Below are positions 8,051-17,315 of a stretch of 64,000 nt of DNA, piece by piece. Both the position numbers and the translations under genes were made by a program. Below the pieces are notes generated by a model. It searched no databases. It worked only from the letters and a program-made list of their open reading frames with translations, and was not told the DNA's origin. Position 1 is the stretch's first letter, and each line of letters opens with the position of its first letter. The stretch is from positions 4,216,001 through 4,280,000 of the forward strand of contig NZ_AP022599.1 in the NCBI RefSeq assembly GCF_010725725.1, given 5' to 3'. Source of the stretch: Mycolicibacterium pulveris (GTDB lineage Bacteria > Actinomycetota > Actinomycetes > Mycobacteriales > Mycobacteriaceae).

Positions 8051-8884
8051 ATGCGAACCGAATTGCCGACCGAGCGCCTGCAGCGCCGGTTGGGCACCGA
8101 GACGAAGCCCGACGCGAGCGACGGGCAGCCAGCCGGCGACGGCGACCGACCCGACACTCTGCTGTCACGATGGCTTCCCGACACCCAGGCGGACGGCGGC
8201 GCCGGCTGGATGGCCGCCGTACGGGCGGACCCCGGCCGGGCCGGGGTCGTCGCGCTGGCCGCGGTGGGCGTCATCGCCGTCCTGGTGACGGTGTTCACCA
8301 TCGTCCGCGACAAGCCCCCGCCGGTGACGTCGGCCAACTTACCTCCGGTGCAGATGGTTTCGTCGGGCAGCCCGACCCCGAGCGGCCCACCGGCGCCGGA
8401 TACCCCGGTCGTCGTCAGCGTGGTCGGGTTGGTGCACAAACCCGGCCTCGTCACGCTGGATCCGGGGGCCCGGATCGCCGACGCTGTCGGCGCCGCCGGG
8501 GGAGCGCTCGACGGCGCCGACCTGCTCGGGTTGAACATGGCCAGACGCGTTGCCGACGGCGAGCAGATCATCGTCGGCATCGCGCCGGTGCCGGGTGAAC
8601 CCGCCGCGATGGGAAGCTCGATCACCGCCGACACCGCTGACACCGGCTCCACCGCCTCATCGGCACCCGCCGAAGGCGCCACCGCCCCCGGGGCGGTCGT
8701 GGACCTCAACACCGCCACCGTCGAACAGCTCGACACGCTGCCCGGTATCGGGCCGGTGACCGCGTCGGCGATCGTGGCGTGGCGCGACGCCAACGGGCGG
8801 TTCAGCAGCGTCGAGCAGCTCGGCGACGTGGACGGTATCGGCCCCGCGCGGCTGGAAAAGCTTCGTGACCTCGTCCGTGTGTGA
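8051..8884 (+). CDS. ComEA-like DNA-binding membrane protein
   Basis: 277 residues from ATG 8051. The order is a cytoplasmic N-terminus, one transmembrane helix (AGVVALAAVGVIAVLVTVFTI), a SLBB-like domain (VVVSVVGLVHKPGLVTLDPG) and a C-terminal helix-hairpin-helix pair (VDLNTATVEQLDTLPGIGPV, then GDVDGIGPARLEKLRDLV). This is the architecture of the ComEA DNA receptor and of the M. tuberculosis Rv2415c protein. The stop overlaps the GTG of comEC by 4 bp. Competence is not generally shown in mycobacteria, so the role in DNA uptake is inferred from the family. Confidence 0.88.
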   Translation: MRTELPTERLQRRLGTETKPDASDGQPAGDGDRPDTLLSRWLPDTQADGGAGWMAAVRADPGRAGVVALAAVGVIAVLVTVFTIVRDKPPPVTSANLPPVQMVSSGSPTPSGPPAPDTPVVVSVVGLVHKPGLVTLDPGARIADAVGAAGGALDGADLLGLNMARRVADGEQIIVGIAPVPGEPAAMGSSITADTADTGSTASSAPAEGATAPGAVVDLNTATVEQLDTLPGIGPVTASAIVAWRDANGRFSSVEQLGDVDGIGPARLEKLRDLVRV

Positions 8885-10434
8885 CGCCGATGGACGCCGG
8901 CCCCGTTCGGCTCGACCTACGCCTGGTGCCGGCGGCACTCACCAGTTGGGCGGTGACGGCCGCCGGAATCCTGTGGCACGTCACCGGATTGGTCGCCACG
9001 GCGCTGGCGGCGGTCGCGGTGACAGCTGTCGCCGGGTGGTTCGGTGATGTCCGCCGCGGTGCCGACGGCGACCGCCGGGCGATCCGGGCGGGCGTCGTCG
9101 TCGTCGCCGTCGTCGGTGCGACGTACTCGATCGCGATCGGGCTGCGGGTCGACGAACTGGGCAGGCATCCGATCACCGCGCGCTACGGCACGGTCGCCGC
9201 CGTCGTCGTGACGCCGAGTGAAAGCCCACGGGTGCTGGGCGGCAACCGGGCGATGTTCCGCGGATCGCTCGCGATGGTCGACGGACACGAGGTGACCGGT
9301 CGGGTGGTCGTGTTCACCTCAGCGATCGCGGTCGCAGACCTGTCCGCCGGCCAGCCCGCCGGGTTCCGCGCCCGCATCGGCCGGCCGACGCGCCGCGACT
9401 TGTCCGTTGCGGTGTTGTCGGCGAGTGGGCAGATGGCGCGGGGACAGGCGTCGCCGATCCAGCGGGCCGCACACGGGATTCGGCGCGGTTTCGCCGAGGA
9501 CTCGCGTCAGGTGCTGCCCGCCGATCGGGCCGCGATGCTGCCCGCGCTGGTGCTGGGTGATACCTCGTCGGTGAGCTCGCGGACGACCGCTGAATTCCGG
9601 GCGTCGGGCCTGACCCATCTCACCGCGGTGTCGGGCGCCAATGTCACCATTGTCTGCGGCGCCGTGCTGTTGAGCGCGGGTCTGGTCGGCCCCCGGGTGG
9701 CGGTGGCGCTGGCCGCTGTGGTGCTGGTGGCGTTCGTGGTCGTGGTGCAGCCGTCGGCCAGCGTGCTGCGCGCGGCGGTCATGGGTGGGATCACGTTGCT
9801 GGCGTTGGTGTCTCACCGGCGCCGTCAGGCGATCCCCGCGCTGGCGGCCAGCGTGCTGGTGTTGATGGCCGCCTCGCCGGAACTCGCCGTCGACGTCGGC
9901 TTCGCGCTGTCGGTGTCGGCGACGGCGGCCCTGGTGGTTCTGGCTCCGCACTGGTCGCGGCGGCTGGTCGGGCGGGGCTGGCCCAAGCCGCTCGCCGACG
10001 CGGTGAGCGTGGCCATCGCCGCGCAGCTCGTCACCGCGCCGCTGGTGGCCGGTATCGCGGGCCGATTCAGCGTGGTCGCCGTCGCGGCGAACCTGGCTGC
10101 GGCCGCGGTGATCCCACCGATCACCGTGATCGGCACCGCGGCGGCAGCGCTCGGCGCGCTCTGGCCGGCGGGTGCGCAGCTGCTGATCCGGTTCACCGGG
10201 CCTGAGCTGTGGTGGTTGCTGCGGGTGGCGCACTGGGCGGCGGCGGTGCCTGGGGCGTGGCTGCCGGTGCCGTCCGGACTGCTGGGTGTCGTGGTGGTCG
10301 CGGTCAGCGGCATCGTCGGCACGCTCGCGTGGCGGTGGCGCCCGGTGCGCATCGTGGTGTGCGGCGCCGCGATCTGCCTGCTGGCGTGGACGGTGTCGGG
10401 CTTGTCGGGCTGGCATGACACGATCGGGGAGTGA
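8881..10434 (+). CDS. ComEC/Rec2-type DNA channel, lacking the C-terminal metallo-beta-lactamase domain
   Basis: 517 residues from the overlapping GTG. The N-terminus is a membrane/OB-fold-like region. The competence domain is marked by [28 protein letters not shown] and about eight further hydrophobic helices ([18 protein letters not shown] and others). It ends at [12 protein letters not shown], so the metallo-beta-lactamase-like nuclease domain of longer ComEC proteins (about 750 residues) is absent. M. tuberculosis Rv2414c has a similar length. Third in the cluster comEA-comEC-holA; its stop overlaps the holA start. Confidence 0.88.
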   Translation: MTPMDAGPVRLDLRLVPAALTSWAVTAAGILWHVTGLVATALAAVAVTAVAGWFGDVRRGADGDRRAIRAGVVVVAVVGATYSIAIGLRVDELGRHPITARYGTVAAVVVTPSESPRVLGGNRAMFRGSLAMVDGHEVTGRVVVFTSAIAVADLSAGQPAGFRARIGRPTRRDLSVAVLSASGQMARGQASPIQRAAHGIRRGFAEDSRQVLPADRAAMLPALVLGDTSSVSSRTTAEFRASGLTHLTAVSGANVTIVCGAVLLSAGLVGPRVAVALAAVVLVAFVVVVQPSASVLRAAVMGGITLLALVSHRRRQAIPALAASVLVLMAASPELAVDVGFALSVSATAALVVLAPHWSRRLVGRGWPKPLADAVSVAIAAQLVTAPLVAGIAGRFSVVAVAANLAAAAVIPPITVIGTAAAALGALWPAGAQLLIRFTGPELWWLLRVAHWAAAVPGAWLPVPSGLLGVVVVAVSGIVGTLAWRWRPVRIVVCGAAICLLAWTVSGLSGWHDTIGE

Positions 10435-11393
10435 GTCAGGAGGTTTCGCGGCTGCACCTGATCCTCGGTGACGAGGAGCTGCTGGTCGAACGCGCCGTCG
10501 CGGCCGTGCTGCGAGCGGCCCGCAAGAGCGCGGGCACCGTCGACGTGCCGGTCGACCGGATACGCGCCGGGGAGGTCAGCGCCAGCGAGCTCGCCGAGCT
10601 GCTCAGCCCGTCGTTGTTCGCCGACGAGCGGGTGGTGGTGCTCGAGTCGGCGGGGGAGGCGGGCAAGGATGCCGTCGCCGTCATCGCCGCCGCGGCGGCC
10701 GACCTGCCGCCCGGCACCATGCTGGCCGTCGTGCACTCCGGAGGCGGCCGGGCCAAGGCCCTCGCGGATAAACTCAAAAAGCTTGGCGCACAAGTGCATC
10801 CATGTGCCCGGATCACCAAGCCGCGTGAGCGCGCGGACTTCGTGCGTGCCGAGTTCCGCGCGTTGAAAACCAAGGTCGACGACGACACCGTCACCGCCGT
10901 GCTCGACGCGGTCGGCTCGGACATCCGCGAGCTGGCGTCGGCGTGCTCACAACTGGTCGCCGACACCGGCGGCACCGTCACCGCCGCGGCGGTGCGCCGC
11001 TACCACTCGGGCAAAGCGGAGGTGAAGGGTTTCGACATCGCCGACAAGGCGGTCGTCGGCGACGTCGCGGGCGCGGCCGAGGCGCTGCGGTGGGCGATGA
11101 TGAGCGGCGAACCTCAGGTGGTGTTGGCCGACGCGTTGGCCGAAGCCGTGCACACCATCGCGCGGGTGGCTCCGCTGTCGGGGGATCCGTACCGGCTGGC
11201 GTCGGAATTGGGCATGCCGCCGTGGCGGGTGCAGAAGGCGCAGAAACAGGCCCGGCGCTGGTCACGCGCGTCGGTGGCGGAGGCGATGCGCCTGGTCGCG
11301 GCGCTGAACGCCGACGTCAAGGGTGCCGCGGCCGACGCGGATTACGCGCTGGAATCGACGGTGCGCAAAGTCGCCGAACTCGCGGCGGACTAG
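10431..11393 (+). CDS. holA: DNA polymerase III delta subunit (clamp loader)
   Basis: 320 residues; the GTG start overlaps the comEC stop (GTGA). [20 protein letters not shown] at the N-terminus is the delta-subunit beta-clamp wrench region. [20 protein letters not shown] with the RRWS helix at the C-terminus is the collar domain. The protein opens the sliding clamp during clamp loading in replication. The comEC-holA linkage is common in bacteria. It converges on rpsT with only 13 bp between the stops, with no obvious terminator there. Confidence 0.92.
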   Translation: MSQEVSRLHLILGDEELLVERAVAAVLRAARKSAGTVDVPVDRIRAGEVSASELAELLSPSLFADERVVVLESAGEAGKDAVAVIAAAAADLPPGTMLAVVHSGGGRAKALADKLKKLGAQVHPCARITKPRERADFVRAEFRALKTKVDDDTVTAVLDAVGSDIRELASACSQLVADTGGTVTAAAVRRYHSGKAEVKGFDIADKAVVGDVAGAAEALRWAMMSGEPQVVLADALAEAVHTIARVAPLSGDPYRLASELGMPPWRVQKAQKQARRWSRASVAEAMRLVAALNADVKGAAADADYALESTVRKVAELAAD

Positions 11394-11406
11394 AACTACC
11401 GCGGGC

Positions 11407-11667
11407 TCAGAGCTTGTTGAGCGCGCGCGCCAGCGCCGACTTGCGGTTGGCGGCCTGGTTCTTGTGGATGACGCCCTTGCTGGCGGCCTTGTCCAGCTGG
11501 CGGCTCGTCGAATGAAGCAGCTCGCTGGCCTTCTCCTTGTCGCCGGCCTCGACGGCCGCCCGGAATCCGCGCACCGCGGTGTGCAGCGACGACTTCACCG
11601 ACTTGTTGCGCATCCTGCGCTTCTCGTTGGTGCGGTTGCGCTTCATCTGCGACTTGATGTTGGCCAC
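11407..11667 (-). CDS. rpsT: 30S ribosomal protein S20
   Basis: 86 residues, full length for S20: [20 protein letters not shown] at the start, then [20 protein letters not shown] and [20 protein letters not shown]. It is a very basic helical bundle that binds the 16S rRNA 5' domain. The start is GTG at 11667. It is separated from the metallo-beta-lactamase gene by 138 bp, which would hold its promoter. Confidence 0.97.
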   Translation of the reverse strand: MANIKSQMKRNRTNEKRRMRNKSVKSSLHTAVRGFRAAVEAGDKEKASELLHSTSRQLDKAASKGVIHKNQAANRKSALARALNKL

Positions 11668-11805
11668 GCGGCTATTCCTTCGTAAATCTCGACTGGGTTC
11701 GGCAAGTGTGTGGGCGCCCGTCCTACGGGCAGCGACTGCTCAGGGTACCAGCGAGCACCGTGATCGCCCAAAGTGAGGCCCGCTGGCCTGCTGATATGGG
11801 TCGGG

Positions 11806-12663
11806 TCAGGCCGGTTTGACGCCGACGCCGGGGTGGACCTCGACCCGGTGCAGGTCGTCGCCCAACTCGATCTGGCGGTCGAACGCCGAGGCGGCCAGCG
11901 CGCGCCACTCGTCCTCCTGACCCGGTTCGATGGCCGGGACGTAGTGGGTGAGGATGAGGATGCCGACCCCCGCCCGTGTCGCGGTCGCCGCGGCCTCCTC
12001 GACCGAGGAGTGGTAGTCGCAGATGTCGCGCAGGCGCTGCATCGGCAACGCATCGATCAGGTCCTTGCGGATCACCGTGTGCACCAGCGCGCCCGCGCCC
12101 GCGGCCAGCTTGTCGAGGCTCTCGCACGGCACCGTGTCGCCGGCCAGCACCACCGACGCGTCGGCGTGCTCGACGCGGAAACCGATCGTGGGGGTGACCG
12201 GGCGGTGATCGGTCGGGGCCGCCGTGATCGTCACGCCGTCGCGGTCCCACACCACGCCGTCGGTGTACTCGTGCACCTCGACCGGGGGCGGGGACGTCAG
12301 GTCGTCGTGGTGCGCGATCCGGTAGCCGATGTCGAAGCTGAACGCCTTGAGCGTGGCGTCGACCACCTCGGCGGTGCCAGGCGGCCCGATGATCGGAAAC
12401 GGCGGCTGGTCGGGGGTGAACGTGGTGACCCAGCGGCTGATGATGAGATCCCCCAGGTCGGCGATGTGATCGCTGTGTAGGTGGGTCAGCAGCAGCGCGG
12501 CCAACCCGTTGGCGCCCGCGCCGGCGCCCGTCATCCGCTGCTGCACGCCGCGGCCGCAGTCGACCAGGAACGTCTGCCCGCCCGCCCGCACCAGCGTCGA
12601 CGGGCCCGCCCGGTTCGCGTCGGGAATCGGACTTCCAGTGCCGAGCAGCGTCACCTCGATCAT
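11806..12663 (-). CDS. Ribonuclease Z-like metallo-beta-lactamase fold hydrolase
   Basis: 285 residues from ATG 12663 ([14 protein letters not shown]). The metal-binding motif [13 protein letters not shown] is the HxHxDH of this superfamily. Further metal ligands lie in [13 protein letters not shown] (His), [10 protein letters not shown] (Asp) and [12 protein letters not shown] (His). The gene is in the position of M. tuberculosis Rv2407, annotated as RNase Z. It may process tRNA 3' ends or act as a related phosphodiesterase/arylsulfatase-type hydrolase. The extended exosite arm of RNase Z is not obvious, so the substrate is less certain than the fold. Confidence 0.85.
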   Translation of the reverse strand: MIEVTLLGTGSPIPDANRAGPSTLVRAGGQTFLVDCGRGVQQRMTGAGAGANGLAALLLTHLHSDHIADLGDLIISRWVTTFTPDQPPFPIIGPPGTAEVVDATLKAFSFDIGYRIAHHDDLTSPPPVEVHEYTDGVVWDRDGVTITAAPTDHRPVTPTIGFRVEHADASVVLAGDTVPCESLDKLAAGAGALVHTVIRKDLIDALPMQRLRDICDYHSSVEEAAATATRAGVGILILTHYVPAIEPGQEDEWRALAASAFDRQIELGDDLHRVEVHPGVGVKPA

Positions 12664-12836
12664 GGCCCCACATATACCCGACGGCCGTGGCGAGCGTGCG
12701 CTATTGGCCCGATCGAAAACCAGTGTGGCGACGAGCAATTCATGATCAACCCCGGCACGCAGCTGCGCAGGGTGCTCGCGTCGGCGCTCTCAGGTGCGCG
12801 GTTTCGAGGCGGTGCCGTCGGGTGGCGCGTCGCCGC

Positions 12837-12862
12837 GGTTTTGGGACACCGATGCCAAAACC
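12837..12862. promoter_or_regulatory. Dyad upstream of the CBS protein, DosR-box-like in its left half
   Basis: GGTTTTGG and CCAAAACC are perfect 8-bp inverted arms around GACACCGATG. The left half (TTTGGGAC) agrees with the DosR consensus TTSGGGACTWWAGTCCCSAA; the right half is weaker, and I count about 12 of 20 matches. A second TTTGTCCC half-site follows at about 12870. It lies some 60-90 bp before the CBS start, a suitable operator position. The regulator is a guess. Confidence 0.35.
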
Positions 12863-12924
12863 TTTCGCGTTTTGTCCCTTCGACCTAGCCTGATGTGAGA
12901 AGGATCACTGAAACGGAGGCATCG

Positions 12925-13356
12925 ATGCGGATCGCGGACGTATTGCGCAGTAAGGGTGCGTCGGTGGCGACCATCACCCCCGAGACTTCGGTCGCGGGGC
13001 TGCTGACTGAGCTCAGCGTGCACAACATCGGCGCGATGGTGGTGGTTTCGCCGGATGGTTTGGTCGGCATCGTGTCCGAACGCGATGTTGTGCGGGCGTT
13101 GCAGCAACGAGGCTCCGAGCTGCTCACGCGGCCGGTCGCAGAGATCATGTCCACGCTGGTGGCGACCTGCTCACCCAACGATTCGGTGGACAGCCTCAGT
13201 GCGCTGATGACCACCAACCGGGTGCGTCATGTGCCGGTGTTGAATAACGGTCGGCTCGCCGGAATCGTCAGCATCGGCGACGTGGTCAAGACGCGGATGG
13301 AGGAGCTGGAGGCGCAGCAGGAGCAGTTGGAGGCCTATATCACCCAGGGCGGCTGA
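12925..13356 (+). CDS. Two-CBS-domain protein
   Basis: 143 residues from the ATG at 12925, which has GGAGG 5 bp upstream; the in-frame ATG further up lacks this. Two CBS motifs are visible: NIGAMVVVSPDGLVGIVSERDVVRAL and VRHVPVLNNGRLAGIVSIGDVVK. A coiled, Gln-rich tail (EELEAQQEQLEAY) follows. Such small proteins bind adenine nucleotides and act as energy sensors. It is equivalent by position to M. tuberculosis Rv2406c. The next gene overlaps its stop by one base, so the two are cotranslated. Confidence 0.85.
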   Translation: MRIADVLRSKGASVATITPETSVAGLLTELSVHNIGAMVVVSPDGLVGIVSERDVVRALQQRGSELLTRPVAEIMSTLVATCSPNDSVDSLSALMTTNRVRHVPVLNNGRLAGIVSIGDVVKTRMEELEAQQEQLEAYITQGG

Positions 13357-13967
13357 TGCCGTTCGCCATCGCCGTTCGAACCTCCCGAAAAGCCGATATC
13401 CGGCCGTTGGCCGGCACGTTGGGTCGCGCCTTCTACGACGACCCGGTGATGCGGTGGATGCTGCCCGACAACGCCCGTCGCGCCAGGAGGCTGGCGCGGA
13501 TGTTCGCGACCATGACCCGCCACCACTTCCTGGCCGGCGGCGGCGTCGAGATCGCGGCCGGCGCCGACGGCATCGGCGCTGCCGCGCTGTGGGACCCGCC
13601 GGGGCGGTGGCGGCAGTCGCCGCTGGAGGAGTTCCGGATGATGCCCGGCTTCATGCTCGCGATGGGCACACGCGCGGGTCGCGGCCGCCAGATCGCCGAG
13701 CTGATGAAGCAGCACCACCCCGAAGAGCCGCATTGGTACCTGGGCGTGATCGGCAGCGATCCCAGCGTGCGGGGCGGCGGGTTCGGGCGTGCCCTGATGC
13801 AGTCCAGACTGGACCGCGTCGACGCCGAACACGCGCCGGCCTACCTGGAGTCCAGCAACCCCGACAACATCCCCTACTACCAGCGCTTCGGCTTCGAGGT
13901 CACCGGCGAGATCACCCTGCCCGACGACGGCCCGAAGATGTGGCCGATGTGGCGCGACCCGAGGTAG
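13356..13967 (+). CDS. GNAT-family N-acetyltransferase
   Basis: 203 residues. The acetyl-CoA loop appears as WYLGVIGSDPSVRGGGFGRALM (V-x-P...R-G-x-G-x-G/A), followed by YLESSNPDNIPYYQRFGFEV, the classic GNAT motif B. Starts at the overlapping TGATG with the CBS gene. Acceptor substrate unknown. It has no signal peptide or extra domain. The CBS-GNAT coupling suggests energy-dependent acetylation, but that is inference. Confidence 0.85.
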   Translation: MPFAIAVRTSRKADIRPLAGTLGRAFYDDPVMRWMLPDNARRARRLARMFATMTRHHFLAGGGVEIAAGADGIGAAALWDPPGRWRQSPLEEFRMMPGFMLAMGTRAGRGRQIAELMKQHHPEEPHWYLGVIGSDPSVRGGGFGRALMQSRLDRVDAEHAPAYLESSNPDNIPYYQRFGFEVTGEITLPDDGPKMWPMWRDPR

Positions 13968-13974
13968 TCCCCTG

Positions 13975-14038
13975 GCGCGAGCGTGCGCAAACTCGCGCTT
14001 TTCGGCGGCGTGTCGCCCTCAGACACGCACGGTCGCGC
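13975..14038. terminator. Hairpin between converging genes
   Basis: GCGCGAGCGTGCG (13975-13987) pairs with CGCACGGTCGCGC (14026-14038), 12 of 13 positions. Smaller internal arms CGCGAG/CTCGCG are present. It lies between the convergent GNAT and PemK-like genes and could act as a bidirectional terminator. There is no T-run. Confidence 0.45.
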
Positions 14039-14054
14039 AATGGAAGGCGCGTGC

Positions 14055-14657
14055 TCAGCTCCAGGAGTATTCGGCCCGCAGCCGGGCGGCCACCACGTCG
14101 AACTTCGTGCGTTCGAGGATCGCGCCCTCGCGCCGGATGCCTTCCTCGGGCACGTCGAGCACCCGGTCCAGCCGCACCCAGCTCTGCCTGCTCTCGTAGT
14201 CCCACGTGCCGCTGCCGATGGCCACCCAACTGGGGTCGTCGCGGTGGTGTTCCTGGCTGGACAGCATCAGTCCAAGCAGCGTGGACCGGTCGCGCCCGAC
14301 CACCAGCACGGGACGGTCCTTGCCTTGCGTCGGGTCGTCCTCGTAGACCACCCAGGTCCACACGATCTCGCCGGGGTCGGCGCGCCCGTCCAGATCCGGG
14401 GCGTAGACCAGCTTGCGGGCCCGCTGGGCGGTCGGCACGAAGTTGCGGCTGACCGGTCGGCCCGCGGTGATCGCCGGCGCGTCGTCGCGCGAGGTGCCCG
14501 CGATCGCCTCCAGACCGAGCCTGATGCCCTGCTGAATTCCGCGCTGCACGGTCTCGGATTGACCGATTTGACGGATGAACTTCGGCGCCTCGTTGAACAC
14601 CAAATTCTCCGCAAACCTCTGAAAGGTTTTCCACGGCGGAGCCATATTGCCGAGCAT
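14055..14657 (-). CDS. PemK/MazF-like domain protein
   Basis: 200 residues. The C-terminal 120 residues resemble the MazF/PemK fold (PGEIVWTWVVYEDDPTQGKDRPVLVVGRD, LGLMLSSQ, SWVRLDRVLDVP), preceded by a basic helical extension (FQRFAENLVFNEAPKFIRQI). It matches the position of M. tuberculosis Rv2405. No antitoxin gene adjoins it and it lies divergent to lepA, so it is unlikely to be a classical toxin-antitoxin module. The start could be ATG 14657 or ATG 14645. The fold is likely; a nuclease function is unproven. Confidence 0.65.
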   Translation of the reverse strand: MLGNMAPPWKTFQRFAENLVFNEAPKFIRQIGQSETVQRGIQQGIRLGLEAIAGTSRDDAPAITAGRPVSRNFVPTAQRARKLVYAPDLDGRADPGEIVWTWVVYEDDPTQGKDRPVLVVGRDRSTLLGLMLSSQEHHRDDPSWVAIGSGTWDYESRQSWVRLDRVLDVPEEGIRREGAILERTKFDVVAARLRAEYSWS

Positions 14658-14735
14658 AAGCGAAGGCGCACAGCCGCGATTGTGCCGACCGGCGCCTCGC
14701 TGGATACCCTGGTAGCCGACACAGTCCGCCTCACC

Positions 14736-14749
14736 AGGAGATTCCCATC
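14736..14749 (+). promoter_or_regulatory. lepA ribosome binding site and ATC start codon
   Basis: AGGAG at 14736-14740 is followed by ATTCCC and then ATC at 14747-14749, a 6-nt spacing. No ATG, GTG, TTG or CTG occurs in this frame between the TAA at 14657-14659 and the GTPase P-loop; the first ATG (14849) lies after the P-loop. ATC is therefore the best-supported start; ATT at 14741 is too close to the Shine-Dalgarno sequence. Confidence 0.65.
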
Positions 14750-16588
14750 AGCAGCTTCGCCGACCAGACCTTCACAGCGCCGGCGCAGATTCGGAACTTC
14801 TGCATCATCGCCCACATCGATCACGGCAAGTCGACGCTGGCCGACCGAATGCTGCAACTGACCGGTGTCGTCGACGACCGCACCATGCGGGCGCAGTACC
14901 TGGACCGGATGGACATCGAACGCGAGCGCGGCATCACGATCAAGGCCCAGAACGTAAGGCTGCCTTGGCGAGTCGATGGCACTGACTACGTGCTGCACCT
15001 GATCGACACCCCCGGCCACGTCGACTTTACCTATGAGGTGTCGCGGGCGTTGGAGGCCTGCGAGGGCGCGGTGCTGCTGGTGGACGCCGCGCAGGGCATC
15101 GAGGCCCAGACCCTGGCCAACCTCTATCTGGCGCTGGACCGCGACCTGGCGATCATCCCGGTGCTCAACAAGATCGACCTGCCCGCCGCCGACCCGGACC
15201 GCTACGCCGCCGAGATCGCCCGCATCATCGGCTGCGAACCCGAAGACGTCCTGCGGGTCTCGGGCAAGACCGGCGACGGGGTTCCCGACCTGCTCGACCA
15301 CGTCGTGCGCGAGGTGCCGCCGCCCACCGGCGACGCCGACGCGCCGGCGCGGGCGATGATCTTCGACTCGGTCTATGACACCTACCGCGGCGTGGTGACC
15401 TACGTCCGCGTCGTCGACGGCAAGATCGTCCCGCGCGAGCGGATCAAGATGATGTCCACCGGCGCCACCCACGAACTTCTCGAGGTCGGCATCGTCTCCC
15501 CGGAACCCAAGCCCGCCGACGGCCTCGGCGTCGGGGAGGTCGGCTATCTGATCACCGGCGTGAAGGACGTGCGTCAGTCCAAGGTCGGTGACACCGTGAC
15601 GACCGCGCGCAACGGCGCTGCCGAGCCGTTGACCGGTTACCGCGAGCCCAAGCCGATGGTCTACTCCGGGCTGTATCCGGTCGACGGCTCCGACTATCCG
15701 GATCTGCGCGACGCGCTGGACCGCCTGCAGCTCAACGACGCCGCGCTGACGTGGGAGCCCGAGACATCGGTGGCGCTGGGATTCGGTTTCCGCTGCGGCT
15801 TTCTCGGCCTGCTGCACATGGAGATCACCCGTGAGCGCCTCGAACGCGAGTTCAACCTCGACCTGATCTCCACCTCACCCAACGTGGTGTATCGCGTTGT
15901 GACCGAAGACGGTTCGGAACGACTGGTGACCAACCCGTCGGACTGGCCCGGCGGCAAGCTGCGCGCCGTGTACGAGCCCGTCGTCAAGACGACCATCATC
16001 GCGCCCAGCGAGTTCATCGGGGCGATCATGGAGCTGTGCCAGTCACGCCGGGGCGAACTCGCCGGCATGGACTACCTGTCCCCCGAACGCGTCGAGCTGC
16101 GCTACACGATGCCGTTGGGCGAGATCATCTTCGACTTCTTCGACGCGCTGAAATCACGCACCCGCGGTTACGCCAGCCTCGACTACGAAGAGGCCGGCGA
16201 GCAGGAGGCCGATCTGGTCAAGGTCGACATCCTGTTGCAGGGTGAGCCGGTCGACGCGTTCTCGGCGATCGTGCACAAGGACGCGGCCTACGCCTACGGC
16301 AACAAGATGACGACCAAGCTCAAGGAGCTCATTCCGCGTCAGCAGTTCGAAGTTCCGGTGCAGGCGGCGATCGGGTCCAAGATCATAGCTCGCGAAAACA
16401 TCCGCGCGATCCGCAAAGACGTGCTATCGAAGTGCTACGGCGGTGACATCAGCCGCAAGCGCAAGCTGCTGGAGAAGCAGAAGGAAGGCAAGAAGCGGAT
16501 GAAGACGATCGGGCGGGTCGAGGTGCCACAGGAGGCGTTCGTCGCCGCCCTGTCCACCGACACGTCCGCGGACAAGGCCAAGAAGTAG
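14747..16588 (+). CDS. lepA: Elongation factor 4 (ribosome back-translocase LepA)
   Basis: 613 residues if started at the ATC at 14747 ([20 protein letters not shown]...), close to the usual 600. GTPase motifs are G1 AHIDHGKS, G2 RERGITI, G3 DTPGH, G4 NKID and G5 SGKTG. The LepA-specific C-terminal domain ([20 protein letters not shown]) is complete. It is a ribosome-binding GTPase that rescues or remodels stalled translation. Starting at the first ATG (14849) would remove the P-loop and cannot be right. The same EIPISSFAD context occurs in M. tuberculosis, where as I recall the annotated start lies far upstream. The lipoprotein gene lppR follows after 7 bp. Confidence 0.95.
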   Translation: MSSFADQTFTAPAQIRNFCIIAHIDHGKSTLADRMLQLTGVVDDRTMRAQYLDRMDIERERGITIKAQNVRLPWRVDGTDYVLHLIDTPGHVDFTYEVSRALEACEGAVLLVDAAQGIEAQTLANLYLALDRDLAIIPVLNKIDLPAADPDRYAAEIARIIGCEPEDVLRVSGKTGDGVPDLLDHVVREVPPPTGDADAPARAMIFDSVYDTYRGVVTYVRVVDGKIVPRERIKMMSTGATHELLEVGIVSPEPKPADGLGVGEVGYLITGVKDVRQSKVGDTVTTARNGAAEPLTGYREPKPMVYSGLYPVDGSDYPDLRDALDRLQLNDAALTWEPETSVALGFGFRCGFLGLLHMEITRERLEREFNLDLISTSPNVVYRVVTEDGSERLVTNPSDWPGGKLRAVYEPVVKTTIIAPSEFIGAIMELCQSRRGELAGMDYLSPERVELRYTMPLGEIIFDFFDALKSRTRGYASLDYEEAGEQEADLVKVDILLQGEPVDAFSAIVHKDAAYAYGNKMTTKLKELIPRQQFEVPVQAAIGSKIIARENIRAIRKDVLSKCYGGDISRKRKLLEKQKEGKKRMKTIGRVEVPQEAFVAALSTDTSADKAKK

Positions 16589-16595
16589 GCATCCG

Positions 16596-17315
16596 ATGCA
16601 TCCGCGCGCGACGACGGCCGCTGCGTTGAGCGCGTGCGTTCTTCTTGCCGGGTGTTCGATGCGGGTCGCTGACCGTCCGGCCCTTCACATCGCCGAGGTC
16701 GCCAAACCGTCGCCGGTGCGCGCGCTCGACCAGATACTGCCCAGCGCCGACGAGCTGACCACCATGCTCGGCGCTGTCGGGTTGATGGGCCCGCTCGTCG
16801 AGGGCGGCGCCGACATGCTGCTGCACAGCGTCGGGGAAGCCGACGCGACCCCGGCTGACTGTGTGGGCGCGGCTTATCGGCTGCAGAAGGTGGTTTACGA
16901 CGCCGGCTCGGCCCGTACCGTGGCCAGCCGGTCGTGGGCCGGCGGGGACGCCAACGGCCCGTCGTCGACGGGGGCTTTCGGAGTTGTCCAGTTCGCCACC
17001 CCCGACGACGCTCAGGAGTTCTTCGCCGCCGCGGCCGACAAGTGGCACCGCTGCAACGGGCAGACGTTGGTGCTGCAGCGTCCCGATGCCCACGCGCAAG
17101 GGGCCAGCAGGATCACCGGCGTGGCCGTCGACCGCGACACGGTGTCGGCGGTCGTCATGCACGACGGCGGGTCCACGGTTCAGCGGGCGCTGGGTGTGGC
17201 ATCGGATTGCGTTGTGGACGTGGAGATCTCCGATGTCGCGGGCGCGGATCCGATGGGTACGCACGATGCGGTCGCCGTCGTCGACTTGATGTTGCAGAAG
17301 ATCGGAATGTCGTGA
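16596..17315 (+). CDS. lppR: Lipoprotein LppR with PknH-like sensor domain
   Basis: 239 residues. The signal peptide ends in the lipobox LLAGC (Cys about 21), so it should be membrane anchored on the outer face. The mature part has the paired-cysteine pattern of the PknH extracellular sensor family (ADCVGAAY, WHRCNGQT, DCVVDVEI). It follows lepA directly, as lppR (Rv2403c) does in M. tuberculosis. Ligand unknown. The next lipoprotein gene overlaps its stop (GTGA). Confidence 0.8.
   Translation: MHPRATTAAALSACVLLAGCSMRVADRPALHIAEVAKPSPVRALDQILPSADELTTMLGAVGLMGPLVEGGADMLLHSVGEADATPADCVGAAYRLQKVVYDAGSARTVASRSWAGGDANGPSSTGAFGVVQFATPDDAQEFFAAAADKWHRCNGQTLVLQRPDAHAQGASRITGVAVDRDTVSAVVMHDGGSTVQRALGVASDCVVDVEISDVAGADPMGTHDAVAVVDLMLQKIGMS

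Noticed and set aside
13454..14452. 332-codon open frame across GNAT and the PemK-like gene
   Set aside because: Arg/Pro-rich composition and overlap with two recognisable genes mark it as a GC shadow.
14055..14657. Toxin-antitoxin module
   Set aside because: Only a PemK-like protein is present; no small antitoxin frame adjoins it on either side.
14267..15817. 516-codon minus-strand frame opposite lepA
   Set aside because: It lies antisense to the LepA GTPase motifs; composition is Gly/Val/Arg-rich without domains.
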